A DNA stretch of 64,000 nucleotides, taken from contig CM061099.1 of NCBI GenBank assembly GCA_030770545.1, positions 11,601,001-11,665,000 on the forward strand. Direction: 5' to 3'. This DNA is from Macropodus opercularis (taxonomy: Eukaryota > Chordata > Actinopteri > Anabantiformes > Osphronemidae). A model generated the notes under the pieces. It searched no databases. It worked only from the letters and a program-made list of their open reading frames with translations, and was not told where the DNA came from. Within the stretch, counting starts at the first letter, position 1; each line of letters begins with the position of its first letter. This document shows positions 1 through 12,110 of this stretch, in pieces. Made by a program: the position numbers and the translations under genes.

Positions 1-3000
1 CCTGAAGACCAGTGGAAAATCCATGAACGGGCCTTCAGCCTTTCTGCTCTTTGACACCATGGCGACCGTGTCTCCTGGGCCTGGGACACATGATGGAAAA
101 CAAATCTGCACTATCTGTACTCAGGAATGGACTGCCTGCATACAAAGACAATACACCTCTCTAAGGAGCACAGAGTGGAACACGGGTTGATGACTTTACA
201 CAGCATGTGTGTCCTATTTTGTGTGTGATGTTATTTGTGTGTCAGAGGGAGGATGTGTCAGAATCAGTGCAACACAATAGAGTGCTGCAGTGTAGGCGGC
301 CACACCCTTTCCTCCTAGCTCCCCTCCACGGCCGCCCCTCCAACCTCTCAAAACAACCTCAGCGAGATATAAAAAGAAGGAGGCAGAACAAAAAGAGGAG
401 GGTCGACACAGAGCTACGTAAGGAATGAAATCCCTGAAATCAAAAGAAAGGCTGCTCGAAAACAGGAGGGAGAAAAATTGTTAATAAATGCCATAAAACG
501 AGAGGTTTGACAGATTTTCAGCTCTAGTAGTGGAAACCTGACAGGGACTGGAGAGAAACAAAGTGGGCATAACTGCACAGAGTTGGGGAGGGTTAAAAAG
601 TTCATCAGGAGACAGATAAAATCCTGAGGAATCTAGGAAAGAGAAAAGCAGCAGTGCTGTGTGTTACATTGTGCTTCTGAATTATTGATGCCGCCTCAGA
701 AGTTTAAGGCGAGAAGAGGAAGCTCACGTTGTGTATCATGAATGCACACACGCCACGCTATCGGGTAACACCAGCAACAAATTCTTCAATTTGGTCAGAT
801 TGTATGTATGTATATCATAAACACACATAGGTTAATGATAAAAAACACTACCTGCAGTCAGGAGGATGTTTGAAGTACATCCAATTAATGAGACAACACC
901 TGATGTGGTTTGGATCTAGTTGGACTTGGAGAAGACACAAGTAATGCAGTTCAAACACAAAGCAAACTCACCTTCTCTGTCAGAAATGTGAATGTGTTTA
1001 ACGAAGACACAAAGTATTGTAGTTATTTCTGTGTAGTGAGCTGAACTGACTGCAGGTCAGCAGAAGAAATGGGCAAACTCAAGATCTAGTGTAGACAGAT
1101 GATCACGAGTCAACAGAGAAGTGAGACAGTCATTAGTTCCATGTATGTAATAGCTCTCTAGACTAGCTCTCCTTGCTTTCTCCCTTGCCCCTTTTTTCTG
1201 CCTCTGCCTGACGTCCTCGCTTTCTCATCCTCGCAGGAGTTTCATCTCCTCCTGCTGTTCTGACCGTCCTGCACGCAGACTTCAGGCACATTCTCCTCTT
1301 TCACTCACTCAACAGAGGAGCTCCCTGCTTTTCTCTATACGCTCTCGCTTCCTCATGAAACAAGCCAAATCACTGACTCTCCCTCCCACCCCTCCGTGCT
1401 GGAAATCAGAAACGAGCTCTCTGTTGCACCAACGACAACAAAATTACTCATGCATTTAAAATGACCTTGCTGCTGTAGGCCAGCTGTGCTGTGTGCATAT
1501 GTACCATGTAGAATGTAACCTATGACCTGGGACAGAGGCCGTCATTGTCAACACCCGACGAGAGCGACACAATGGAGAGGGATACAGCCAGGGACCTGAC
1601 TCATACATACTGTAAGCCTTCCTGGCCACGTTCACTAACAAAGACACGGAACACAATGGCCTTTGAGTGTCAATGTGTTGTGCAGAGATACAATTGCTGC
1701 TTTATTACTGGACAGTAATGCGAAAACATTATTGTATGTGTGCTTTTTTATTTTTTGCAAATTTTAGTGTATCAGCGTAGTGTAACATTTAACATCACTC
1801 ACAGTTACCTTCCACAGTTTAACATGTGCTCAGGTGCACTGGCATCCAGAAAAGGGAAAATGGTACAAACTCTCTGTGGGTGTGCCTCATGGTTACACTG
1901 TTGCCTAAAGTGACACAAATCAACCACTGAAACCACTGACAGCATCTATGCATCACATGGGACCATGGTGACTCCTTGAGGCCCACACTCATCCTATGAG
2001 TCGACAGTGGGAATCCACCAGTCCAGACTGGGAAACTCTCCTCCGCATTCCACAGAGGGAATGCCACCAGCACATGACAAGCGCTCCACTCACACTCAGC
2101 CTCCCACTGCAGCCTCAACACAGAGAATGCCTGTGTGCATGTGTGTGCCACTAAGAGTGCGCTAAAAGAAATTACAGAGAGGAAGATTAAGAGGAAGATT
2201 TGTGGATGAGAAGAAGAGGAAGAAAAGAGATGGGGGCACAACGTGCTAGTGTCAAATGGCTAAAGCTGGAGATGTGACGATGATTGATGGGAGGCCTCTT
2301 AGTGTTAAAGGGCAAAATCCTCTTCACCTTCTCCTCTTCGGCCCTTCAATACACTGCTAGAGCTTCAACACCAGGTTATTTAACTAAACTAAAGTAACAC
2401 ACTGTGTATAATCTATATGGAAACACTCATCAGCTCCACACTAACCACTGTCCTGTATGGGCCACTGCACAACAAGAATTAGTGTGTGTGTGTGTATAAG
2501 GGGAGGGATGTTCCCATTTCAGCTCTGTTTGGAGTACATGGATTGAGTCGGAATGTAAAGGGGAAAGGGAGGGGGAGGAAGTCTGCAAGGGGAGGTCGAG
2601 GGAGATGTGCAGGCAGTAATCTGAGAGGGGTATCCCACAGCGCAGACAAGCACATGGTCCAGTCCAACGTTGTGGCCACGGCACACAGTGATAGAATCGC
2701 TTTCAGTCAAAGGCCTGGACAGAGCAACACAGCAACGCTTGGCAGGTCTATGCTGACAGCCCTCTCGTGATAATTACAAAGTTTCTGTGTCACTGCCTAA
2801 AAAAAGGTTCACCAATACCACTTCCTGCACATAATGCAACTATGTGAATATTATTAGCACCTTAGCTGAATGAAATAGGTCTCTGCACATATAAGACCCC
2901 TGTGCTTTGCTGTCAGAACAGATGGGATGCTGCTAGATCGTCTTGGTCATTTCCTATGAACATCAAACGTCCTGCACATTCCCACTGAAAACCATACCCC

Positions 3001-3730
3001 CCCCCCCATCTGTCTATACTGAGGTTCCCTTGGCTAACAGCCTGCAGTTGCATCACTGTGGCTTCCAAGCAAGCCTCTTGAAATTTTAAACACTGCAGTC
3101 TGCAGATATGCTGCCTGCACGTGCTTTACTGTCTGTGCCTGTATTTCTGTGTCGAATAATGAACCTAGCAAAAAAAGAAATTCATTATTCTGAACGCATT
3201 CACATTCTTTCACACCGGAACTGCTGGAATCTCTGAAACAGAGCGTCAACACATGTACTACAGCGATAAGACACCGAATGACAATAATAAACCATTTGTC
3301 TTATAACGTGCTGCACCAGATGAGTTTAAGGATGGATTCAGGAGAATTGTACAGTAACATAATCCCAGATGCCTTTTGTATATGTGCGTGGCAAGTTCAG
3401 AGACAGCCTCAGGACGTGCTTTAACACGTAGTGGTGAAGAGAGATCAGGGCGTTCTTCACACACGCTCAGTCAAAGGCAGAACAAGGGAACGAGTCTTTA
3501 ACCTACGAACCAGTGAGATGAATATCAGGCCGCAGGTATGTGCTGTTACCTCTAAACAGCTGCTGGTGAAACACATTTTCAAGGTGGGGTCTTCTACACC
3601 AGACACGGTACCCGTCCAGCACAACCTGTTATAATAGTTATGTATTTTTATTACCGTCATAACATAATATTATAAATGGATATAGAAAAATAGAGAATCT
3701 GCCAAAGATAAGTCCTTGGGTGTGTGTGTC

Positions 3731-3800
3731 GTGTTTAGCACAATGGTCTGGGAGGTCGAGTTGTGGTTGTTGTGTTTCACCTGGACTCCGGTTCAACCGA
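3731..3800 (+). repeat. tRNA-like head, possible degenerate SINE
   Basis: TAGCACAATGG (3736-3746) resembles an RNA polymerase III A box, and GGTTCAACC (3790-3798) resembles a B box; their starts are 54 bp apart. The sequence does not fold as a functional tRNA as far as I can judge, so a decayed tRNA-derived SINE is likelier. No second copy was seen in the window. Confidence 0.3.
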
Positions 3801-6299
3801 GAGACTAAGTCTGTTAAGCGATGACATTCATATCCACCACAGCGCAGGTTTGACCTGAATGAGGACGTCTGACCTCCATGTCTACGATTCAGCTGCTACA
3901 CAGGCAACCTGCGACCTTAATGTGACCTCCAACAGAGGTCAACGCACACCCACTCGTGCTGTAGGAGTCCAGTGTGTGTAGACACGCCTGTCGGAGGCCA
4001 GGGTCGTTTTAAGCATCACAGATTTCATCCTCACATTCTAGACAAAATGTGTGTGACACTGGGAAAGAACGTTCCCACGTAAACAATTAAAACCAGGTCG
4101 CCACAGTGTAAACCAGCTTTTCTAAACCTATGTGAGCAGTGACAAACATGATCATACTGGGAAACTCCACTCGAGCATCTTTGATGCTAGAAACAACCAA
4201 AATAGAAGTGGTGCATCCACACAGGAAGCAGGAGGAAGAACACGTTGTCCTAACACACATACAGGAGAAAAGAGAAGAGAAAACAAGGGGCTGTGTGTAA
4301 GTGATGCAGATTCAGCTGAGAAGAGGTGATGAATGGCTTCATTAAAACAGCATTAGCAGAGGTGTGAACCCCAAATGGTGATGGCTCAGTTCAAATATGC
4401 CCAGACACACACACAATGCTGAAACACTCTCCTTGATACCAGCACAACCCACCCACCCCTTTAGCCATTGGTTGCTTCCAATTTACACTGTTCGATGTTA
4501 ATGTAAGTGAAAAATATAACCCTCATAGGCAACAATTCAGAATTCCTTTAATCACACTGCACCTCGTGTCATATCACTCACAGACGCAGCATCCCACCAT
4601 GCAGCCCGAAGGAGGTGAGGAAACAGCCGCGACACCAAAGAAGAAAGCAATGAAGGGACAGAATGAAGGAGGCGGAGGAGAGCTAAAAAGGAGAACGGAG
4701 AAGACCTCGGTGTGGAGGTTGAAAATGGCATCCAAGTGTGTGACTCTGTATGCTAGTAACCTGATTAGCCAGACCCTACAGGGGAGACAAATCTACGTTA
4801 TTCTTTCTCATTTTCCCTCCGCTCCTCACAAACCCAGAAAAATGGGGGCAATTCAGTAACCCTAGCAACCAACTCTGCCTACGTGCAGAGAGAAGCTGCT
4901 GATGGAGGGGGAAGGAGAAAGGAAGAGAGACTAATACAAGTGTATACTGTACACACACACACACACCTATTGAATCGAGCAGACGGATCACACACGCTCA
5001 TAGTAGCGGGGTTTCTCCCCTCTATACCACCCCAAATTACTCTTCTACTCGTATTTCCCAGATTCCTCCTCCTTTTCCGTCTTCTTTCCTCTTTTGCCAT
5101 ACCTCCCCCTTTTCCCTCCGTGGTCAGACTCCTTTGCTTTTCTTCCTTATGCTCTCTGGCCACGTATGAGGACTGTTCAAACACAACCTGTTTCCTCTGG
5201 CATCCCATGGGAGCGTTATTCAGCCTTTCTACTCCTGTATTTTCTCTCTGTCCGTTCCTATTTATTTACAGCTGGTGTCTGTTCTACTATTGATTGTTTT
5301 ACAGAGGATATGAGTGGGCTTTGTCTGCGCGGCCTAGCTTTATATAGATCCCTCTGTTCTTAAAGATGTTCTCACTAACACAAACTCACACACACAAACA
5401 TCCTCTCAGATGGTTGTGAGTCAGTGTCCGCTGGAGAGACTGCTGATGCTCGCACGCACAGTATATGTGTCATATATGCTTGTTGAAGCAATAAGGCAAC
5501 GGTCATCGGCGCGTTGAAAATAGAGGCGTGTTGGAAATGAGCGTGTCACAAGTTGCCATGACTGACAGCCGTGCTGAGAGAGAAAGGAAGGAGAAAGAAA
5601 AACAGAGAGTCAGAAAAAGAGAGTGGTAGAAAGAAGGAGAGAGGAAAAACAGTCTGAGTTGAAGACCAGCAGTTCTTTTCACAATGGTCTGATTGTTCAT
5701 TGGATGTAGGCTGAGAGAAAAAGATTGAAAAGGAGGGAGCGTGAGTAGAGGATTGACAGAGTGTGAGTGTGGGTCCTATAGCTCTGCTTTTTACATTTTC
5801 ACACAGTCTGCATGAGTGTCTGCATGTTGGACAAAGGCAGGACTCTCAACACACAGGGTTGTGTACTGCAACCATATACACAAACTGCCAATTAAATAGA
5901 AAATCCATCTGTAACTATTTTACTAAATAGCAAATTAGTTAATGAAATGTTTCAATGAAAAAGCTAAAGAGCCGCCTGCTACGACTCCGAACGCTCAGAC
6001 ACCGTAGCAAAGACTGCTTGACTTGTCTCAGTGGAATGTTACAGTTGACATTATGCAAAGGAAACACAGCAGGTAACAAAGTTGAGTTGTGTGTGTGTGT
6101 GTTTTGCTTGAATAAATAAGACAGATAAGATCGTCCTCATCAGGGTGTAAAATATATCAAAAAACATCAAGATGCAACCCCTTAACCTGCACATTCAAAT
6201 TAGGGCTGTGTGGGTGCATTTACACGTACACTTACAAAAGTTTCACACCTTCACACACACACACATCAAAGGTGAAGCACCTCTAAAAAAAAAAGAAAG

Positions 6300-6560
6300 G
6301 GAAGATTTCCACTGATCCCAACATGCCTCAGTGCTCAGAAGCTAGTGAAGGGGTGGCAGCCAGAGCGTCAGGATTAGCCAACCAAAGCAGGCAGAACATC
6401 TGTTGCCCAATCAGGGCATCTGGAACATCTGGCACAAATGAACATCCGTCATGCAGCAGGTGAACTCTGACCTTATCCACTCAGTTTCATTAGCTCAGTT
6501 TTCGTCTCTGCGATAATATCGCTTTTTCCCCAGCTCTCCCAATGTCAGTCACTGACTTTA
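6300..6560. promoter_or_regulatory. enhancer-like segment in srgap2 intron 1
   Basis: This is a stretch of complex, non-repetitive sequence amid simple repeats. It contains CCAAT-type words near 6381 and 6409 and an internal doublet of the ACATCTGG type at about 6426-6450. No coding frame is supported. Its status as a conserved element is a guess from texture only. Confidence 0.2.
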
Positions 6561-8486
6561 CTGGGCGGTGCTAAACAGCTGCACTGGTTCATCTGCATAT
6601 TAGTGGTGGAGAACTGAAGCCATCATAGCAGACATTCCTCTTTTTATCTCCCATCTATCACAGGCTGGCAGCCAGAGATGGATGAGACAACTAAATCCAA
6701 ACTGCAATAACACACTCACTGACCAGCGCTGTGTGAATGTGTGCGCACTCAAGCAGGCCAACTCTACGCCTACAGTTAATAAATTGTGTTTTCGCCGAGG
6801 TGCAGCAGCCGCAGCAGCCGTGTAGCGAAGTGTCATATCGAATACTGAGGAATGAGGAAACACGTAGGTAGAAGGGAACAGAAAATCAATGAGTATTTTC
6901 AGCCACGTAGTTTCTGGTGCTGACACAGCACAGGGCTGCGTACTCACACACACAAACAGGCAGGAGGACATATTGTTCTACACAGAGAGAGTGTTCTTCA
7001 AAATACCCCACCTTCGATCCATTCTGAGAGGCAGGTACGCTGACTACAGAACCAAAAGTTCCTCACACTCCGGGTCCTTTCACACAGTGTGTGTGTTATG
7101 TGAGAGGCAGATGATTCCTCTGCCCAGACACAAAGCCATGCGTCCAAACAGGAAGCATCACACGCTCACTGTTCAATCTGTGTGAGTTCAAGCCTGAATC
7201 CTGAACCTCAGTTTCACACAAACATCCTTCCTGACTGATTATTTTTAAGCTCCGTCAGCAATTTTAATTCAGCGAACAACACAAACACACAAATCCTGGA
7301 CCCCTCCTCTCCAACGCACTCTCGGTCAGGCATACAGTGCACAGTGAGTAAACAGTACGTGATGGACTGGTGGTTGGTAATTGCTCCTCTGGACTCACTG
7401 AAGTCCAGTCCTAATTGACAAGCGTTCAAAACATCACACGCGCGGCTGTAAGCGTATCCTGCGGATCTTCCCAATCACATAATAACTGCAGCAGGAGGGT
7501 CAGCGTTGCAATAATGATCATAACGTATCCATCTTTCGACTGCTTTACCATTTATGAAGACTCCTCCGCATTGTCCCTGCACCTCTTCTTCCGTCAACAC
7601 TGTCACAAGCCCACGATCCAGCTCGCAGACAAACCTCACACTGTGTCACCACCTTTCCTATTGTGTGCAAGTGAAAGCAGCCATTTATCCTAAATCATAT
7701 GTTTCTCTGTCTGTCTCATAAACACACAGCTTACACACATAGGCGGGTGGTTTATGTCCACAGGCGTCCATCCATCTTCAGCAAGACAGATCAATGTCAG
7801 TTCTGCAGAGATGCACGAGTTTATTATATAGTTTGGACAGTTTACGGCCACTTGAAGATGCTGCCTGCTTCTTTTTGTTTGCATGTCTTTTGGTGTTCAG
7901 TGCAAAAATCAATGCGTTCTTCACCTCCGTCTGATCGAATGACCGCACACCACCACATAATACCATAATCAATGCACTGCATCATCGGCAACAAACAACT
8001 AGCTGCAAAAGCAACTGCTCATTAACATTCCCAGATGAGTAAAGCCCTGACAGACGCTGAAGCACTGAGCCAAATGTCTCAACACTCCTTAATATTCCAC
8101 TACAAATGTTGTTCAGTGCATGAATTTCAACCTTGCCTTTAAATAAAACACAAAACTACTTGACGGCTAACTGAGAGACGCCTTTAGCTGGTACATCTGT
8201 GCTGACAGGATGAATATTACAAAGCCTGTAATAGGAACAAAGCTCAGAGTAATTTAAAGTCTCTTTAAAAGCTTAGTAGCTTTCTGAATTCAATTCCAAA
8301 TAAATGATCTGTGAACTAGAATTTGTATGTGATAAGCTCATTCCTGAACTCCAGTTCACCACTGCATATAACCATTTGCATCTGTGCTGCAACATTCCCA
8401 TCTAAAATCAGTCCCGCTTTCTTATTCCACATTTGCCTCTCGTCTTTCTGGTTTTCGTTCTGTCTCTCCCTCCACCTTTCTGTCAG

Positions 8487-8490
<4 letters not shown>

Positions 8491-8519
<29 letters not shown>
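8491..8519. repeat. (CA)n microsatellite
   Basis: An uninterrupted CA tract in srgap2 intron 1. It creates the Thr-His frames on both strands here, which are not genes. Confidence 0.95.
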
Positions 8520-8521
<2 letters not shown>

Positions 8522-9212
8522 CTCTCAGGCAGCAGACGAACCCTTGCATCAGCCAGAACCCCAATATAAGGATATCAGCAATCCGCCAGTGTGAAACAAC
8601 ACAGGTTGAGGAAAAGATGACAGTATTTAGACACTGGTTTACATTGATACAAGCAGAGCTGCTTTCAGGCGGTGAGGTGAAAGTGTCCAGTGACATCCCC
8701 ATGTCTCCTCTGAGGAACCACATACATGTTGCAGACTCTCACTGTAAAAGGGCCAAGTGATGTCAGCCATCTTGCCTTAATTCACGAGCGTGTTTTACAT
8801 GGATGTTGTGTTATTAACTCCATATGTTGCATACGAACATGTATATATGCAAACCTGATGCACAGTTATATGGCTCAGGTATGTGCAGTGCAGACTCCTG
8901 CCGCCTGTAGGAGCAGGTATGTGCAGAGCGACTCCTCATAAAGACAGACACGTATTAGCAAATACAAGGGAGGCATGTGTCATGTAGCTGCTTCGTGAAT
9001 TTCTGCTTGATACCCTCCATTATAGAATCCCTAACAGCAGTGCACGGGTAATGACAGACTGTCTGCGTCTGCTAGACAGGGCAGACTGCTGGGAATGTCA
9101 CAGTGGAAGCACAGCATCCGGAGACAACGCTACACAGGTGGAAAAACAGACACACACCTCAGACAGTTATGTGGATGCACGGGTTAACCCTTTCATCTGT
9201 GCACTGGTGAGA

Positions 9213-9238
9213 GGGGGGACGGGATGTGGGGGGGGGGG
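9213..9238 (+). repeat. G-rich run with G-quadruplex potential
   Basis: Four or more G-tracts occur within 26 bp, including a terminal run of 11 or more G. The order fits an intramolecular G-quadruplex on the plus strand. Confidence 0.5.
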
Positions 9239-10278
9239 AACAGAGTGAGAGATACCACAACACAGGTGTTCACAGCAGAGCAGGGGAGTAATTCACAGGA
9301 GGAATCAATGCAGAGAGTTCAACATTCAGTCCACGGCCTGACAAACAGCAGACAACACTGCGCAGCACAGACAGAAAACCTTTACTCGCTCTGCTCCGCG
9401 TTAACTGTGGCCTTCTGGGACGCTGACAACACAAAGTCCACGATGGTCATAGCTACAGGGGTTTGTGGAGAGGCAGGTCAAGAAGAGGAAGCTTAAAAAA
9501 GCAGTAATAATCAGTGACCTGGGCCCTGTGGATTAGATCGTTAGTCTTAGGTAACATAATAAATAATACATTTTATTTAATATACAAATGTATATCAAAT
9601 CTTTGCGATCTGTAGATTTATAGAAGCTGTAGATTTAGCAGTTCAACAGACACTTGTTGAATCTGTGCCATGAGGCAGTAAAGTGGCCGTGGCAGCTTTT
9701 GATGGCCTTACTCTTACTCTTTACCTTTTCCTTGAATTGCCCCTCATCTGTTAGCTTCTTGTAGAATCTCATCTCCAATAACACGGTTATGCACGTCAAC
9801 TCTCAACGATCGCTTTGTGTCTGGCTATGAACAGACGCTCCGCGGCTGAGCAGGAGAATGTGAGCGCATAGACAGACGAGGCTGGGAGAACGCTTCTTAA
9901 ATGGGAATGGGAAGCAGCAGTGGGATGGCACGTCTTATCTAGTCATCTGGCACCGAAAGCGTGCCTCCAGTCTGCCACATCCCTCTTCCTGCCACATCTG
10001 GGCTTTCTTTTGAATTTATGACACCGGGTCTACAGATCTGGCAACCAGCGGTGACTGACAGCGCCGAGCTGAATCCACTGAACCTGCCTGACAACACACA
10101 CACAAACACACACCAATCGGCCAGTAAACAGTTAACTTCTGAACGCTCCTGTCTAACCACTCCAATCTGCTCCCCTACCCCTGATCTCTGCTGCCCTTCA
10201 TCATCTGCATCATCGACGCAAATGAACCGGGATCAATGAACAACAAAAAGGATTATTTAATTGCAATTTGCGGTTATG

Positions 10279-10310
10279 ACACACACACACACACACACGC
10301 ACACACACAC
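10279..10310. repeat. (AC)n microsatellite, interrupted
   Basis: An AC tract with one G interruption, about 550 bp downstream of srgap2 exon 1 inside intron 1. Confidence 0.95.
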
Positions 10311-10859
10311 TTGCAGGATGAACGAGCGGTGGTGCTGCACACCAGCAGCGCAGACACGCAGGAGACGGAGAGGGAAAGAAAACGCCCTGCCTTGTTCCAT
10401 GTCGAAATCCCAGTCCTCTGTGCAGTCTACACAACATCCACACACACAACATTCGCACCAGCTTTTTTTTAGAGGCCATCGCGGAGGCACATCCTGCTAA
10501 CAAAGCCGTCCACTCAACGCCTTTTTCTCCTGTCTTTATTGGCCATCCGTGCGCCGCGTTAAAGGCGAGTGATGACACGCTTAGAGACACGCTGACCATT
10601 ATGCCCTACTTATGATTGCACGTACTGGTGTGTTACTGATAAACCACATCCGCACGGTGCCAATCGGCCTCCATCCGTGGCTGGTTAAACACAAAGGTGG
10701 GTTACCTTTAACGCGAGTTGGGAGAGGTGAGAGCAGGCTACAGACAACCGCGCCGAGTGAGGGCAAACACCGCGTAGTGCGATAAAGTAAAGAATCCAGC
10801 CTGGGTCTCTAAGCCCGTCGCGACAGAAAGCAGACGAGGCGCTTGGAAAAAAGTTCTAC

Positions 10860-10926
10860 CTTTAACTTGAGCTTCATATTCCGCCACGATCTCCTTGTCC
10901 TTTCGGAATTTCGCCGGAGACGTCAT
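10860..10926 (-). CDS. srgap2: srgap2 coding exon 1 (SLIT-ROBO Rho GTPase-activating protein 2, N-terminus)
   Basis: Read on the minus strand, the exon starts with ATG at 10926-10924 and encodes 22 residues beginning MTSPAKFRKDKEI and ending EYEAQVK. It then carries the first base of a split codon before a GTAGAA donor (10859-10854). This is the conserved N-terminus of SRGAP2 (human begins MTSPAKFKKDKEI), and the human coding exon ends after the same lysine. SRGAP1 and SRGAP3 begin differently (MSTPSRF and MSSQTKF), so SRGAP2 is the best paralogue. In the family, this N-terminus leads into an inverse F-BAR domain, followed by a RhoGAP domain (Rac1) and an SH3 domain, and the protein shapes membranes in neuronal migration, filopodia and spine maturation. 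Only exon 1 lies in the window. The ATG context has G at -3. The ORF-finder frame continues past the donor into intron and should be ignored. Confidence 0.93.
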
Positions 10927-11550
10927 GGCTGAGTTTGGCGATCAAACCGCTCGCCCTCGCTGCGAAGTCAATTCTGCCTCAGTCAATCAATAAACCGGCC
11001 GCGGACGAGGGCAGCGTCGCTCTGGGAGAGGTTTCGAAAGGGAAAACGAGACGGGCCAAAGGAAGGACTGCGGCTCCTCAGCGTGCCCGCGGATCCGTAT
11101 TGTCTCCTCGCCTCTGTTCACTCCAGGCGCATTGTGAGTTTGGCGCTGCTGCCGCTCTACGTTCCCATCCGCCGCCGCGCCTCGGTGCCTCCTCAAAACC
11201 GGTTAGAGTGCAAACAATTGCCAGCGAAAGCAGACTCATTCCCCTGCTCAAAAGAAAAACAACACGCCGCTGGCTGTCAGTCAGCACTTCCACAACTTTA
11301 GTTTTGTAGCATACGCGTCTTGCCCGGGTCCACAGCCCGTGTGCTTGACTGGCTCAGGCTGCTGCCCCCTTCCCCTGGTGGAGCGAGGGAGGAGGAACCG
11401 CGCCGAGCTGGAGGGTTTGGCTTCTGGTCAGTGCGCAGGACGGGCTGCACGCGCTGCATCAGTTAAGCCGAGGTTCACATGTAACAGACGGTGTCAACAA
11501 GAGGCGAAAACTTTGAAACTCAGTATTTAACACGCTTCGAAGCTATTATC
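10927..11550 (-). promoter_or_regulatory. srgap2: srgap2 5' UTR and GC-rich promoter
   Basis: This CpG-rich stretch lies directly upstream of the srgap2 start codon, with many CG dinucleotides at 10930-11230 and 11380-11480. It contrasts with the AT-rich flanks and with the CpG-poor remainder of the window. It should contain the srgap2 5' UTR and transcription start on the minus strand, but no TATA box or other element fixes the start site. Open frames cross it on both strands (for example 10935-11309 plus and 10987-11196 minus). Such frames are expected in GC-rich DNA. One of the minus-strand frames could act as an upstream ORF, but I cannot show this. Confidence 0.65.
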
Positions 11551-11619
11551 TATGGAGTCTGACTATTTCATAGTTTAAATATAGGAACGCGTTGTTTTAG
11601 TTTTAATAACTGCTTAATA

Positions 11620-11654
11620 ACGTCATATGTGACATGTCTGACGTGGGCCCACGT
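11620..11654. promoter_or_regulatory. CRE/E-box inverted-repeat cluster in the shared promoter
   Basis: An ACGTCA half-site (11620-11625) faces a TGACGT half-site (11639-11644). The second one runs into a perfect 14-bp palindrome, ACGTGGGCCCACGT (11641-11654), which contains TGACGTGG and overlaps a CACGTG E-box (11650-11655). These are recognition words for CREB/ATF/XBP1-type and bHLH factors. The cluster lies between the two divergent start codons, so it could serve either gene. Factor binding is inferred from the words alone. Confidence 0.4.
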
Positions 11655-11958
11655 GCTGGATGAGCAGCGTTGTAGCTCGCGCAAGCTAGAAAATGGGCAG
11701 AAACTAAACACGTTAGCTTGGGTTTGCTAGCAAAGAATTACATGACTCTAGCTAATTGTATTGTTTAGCACAATGAAAATGCAGTGACCTTGGCTTGTGT
11801 ATCTACGATAACAACTTCTTAAAAAATTCCACTGTTTATTCAAAACCACATTTCGTCCATTCCTTCCTCTTTCAAGTCAAAGCATGAACTTTTCTTACTA
11901 GAACCGAAAACCACTGCCCCGCCTTGTTTTCTTGGACGAGGGCTGTTCTGCCCACGCT

Positions 11959-12110
11959 ATTGGCGAACGTAATTTGAATGGCGTATGACAGCGCGAATTC
12001 TTCTTTGGGACGTTTGAACGTGGGCGTAGAAATTTGAAATGAAGGTGGCCAATGGCGTCGGTTACTAACCGAACAATAACCAATCAGAGTTAAGTCTGGG
12101 GTCTTTTAAA
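11959..12110 (+). promoter_or_regulatory. fam72 cell-cycle promoter module (CCAAT boxes plus CHR-type elements)
   Basis: Directly visible elements are an inverted CCAAT box (ATTGG, 11959-11963), TTTGAA words at 11973-11978, 12013-12018 and 12033-12038, CCAAT boxes at 12049-12053 and 12080-12084, and a TTTAAA at 12105-12110. The last two CCAAT boxes are exactly 31 bp apart in the same orientation, and the TTTAAA follows about 20 bp after the second. E2F-like words occur at 11960-11967 and 11991-11997. Paired CCAAT boxes spaced about 31-33 bp upstream of a CHR element are the known layout of G2/M genes controlled by NF-Y and by DREAM/MuvB-B-MYB. Mammalian FAM72 genes are proliferation-linked, so the context fits. 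The transcription start is expected shortly downstream, around 12120-12200. Confidence 0.6.

Larger units (their letters stand above)
1..10859 (-). other. srgap2: srgap2 intron 1 (partial, 5' part of the intron)
   Basis: This is non-coding sequence downstream, on the minus strand, of the exon 1 donor at 10859-10858. I looked on the minus strand for the next srgap2 exon, which encodes the start of the F-BAR domain (motifs such as FFRKKAEIE). I did not find it, so the first intron is at least 10.8 kb and leaves the window at position 1. A long first intron is usual for this family. The stretch contains CA microsatellites (8491-8519, 10279-10310), a C-run near 2997-3008, a G-rich run at 9213-9238, a tRNA-like repeat head near 3731-3800, and an enhancer-like segment near 6300-6560. 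No other gene is supported here; the open frames are short and matchless. Confidence 0.75.

Noticed and set aside
8323..8760. 145- and 135-codon frames on opposite strands
   Set aside because: Both pass through the CA microsatellite at 8491-8519 and show no domain.
10738..10859. Continuation of the srgap2 exon 1 frame to 62 codons
   Set aside because: The match to SRGAP2 stops exactly at a GTAGAA donor; the rest is intron sequence.
1..10859. srgap2 exon 2 (start of the F-BAR domain)
   Set aside because: I searched the minus strand for its conserved words and did not find them, so it must lie outside the window.
10935..11309. 124-codon plus-strand frame opposite the srgap2 5' UTR
   Set aside because: It lies in CpG-rich promoter DNA where open frames arise by chance. 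The peptide is Arg/Ala/Ser-rich with no domain.
3732..11775. 14-bp word TGTTTAGCACAATG shared by 3732-3745 and 11762-11775
   Set aside because: The flanks do not match. A single 14-mer pair in 64 kb of AT-leaning DNA can be chance.
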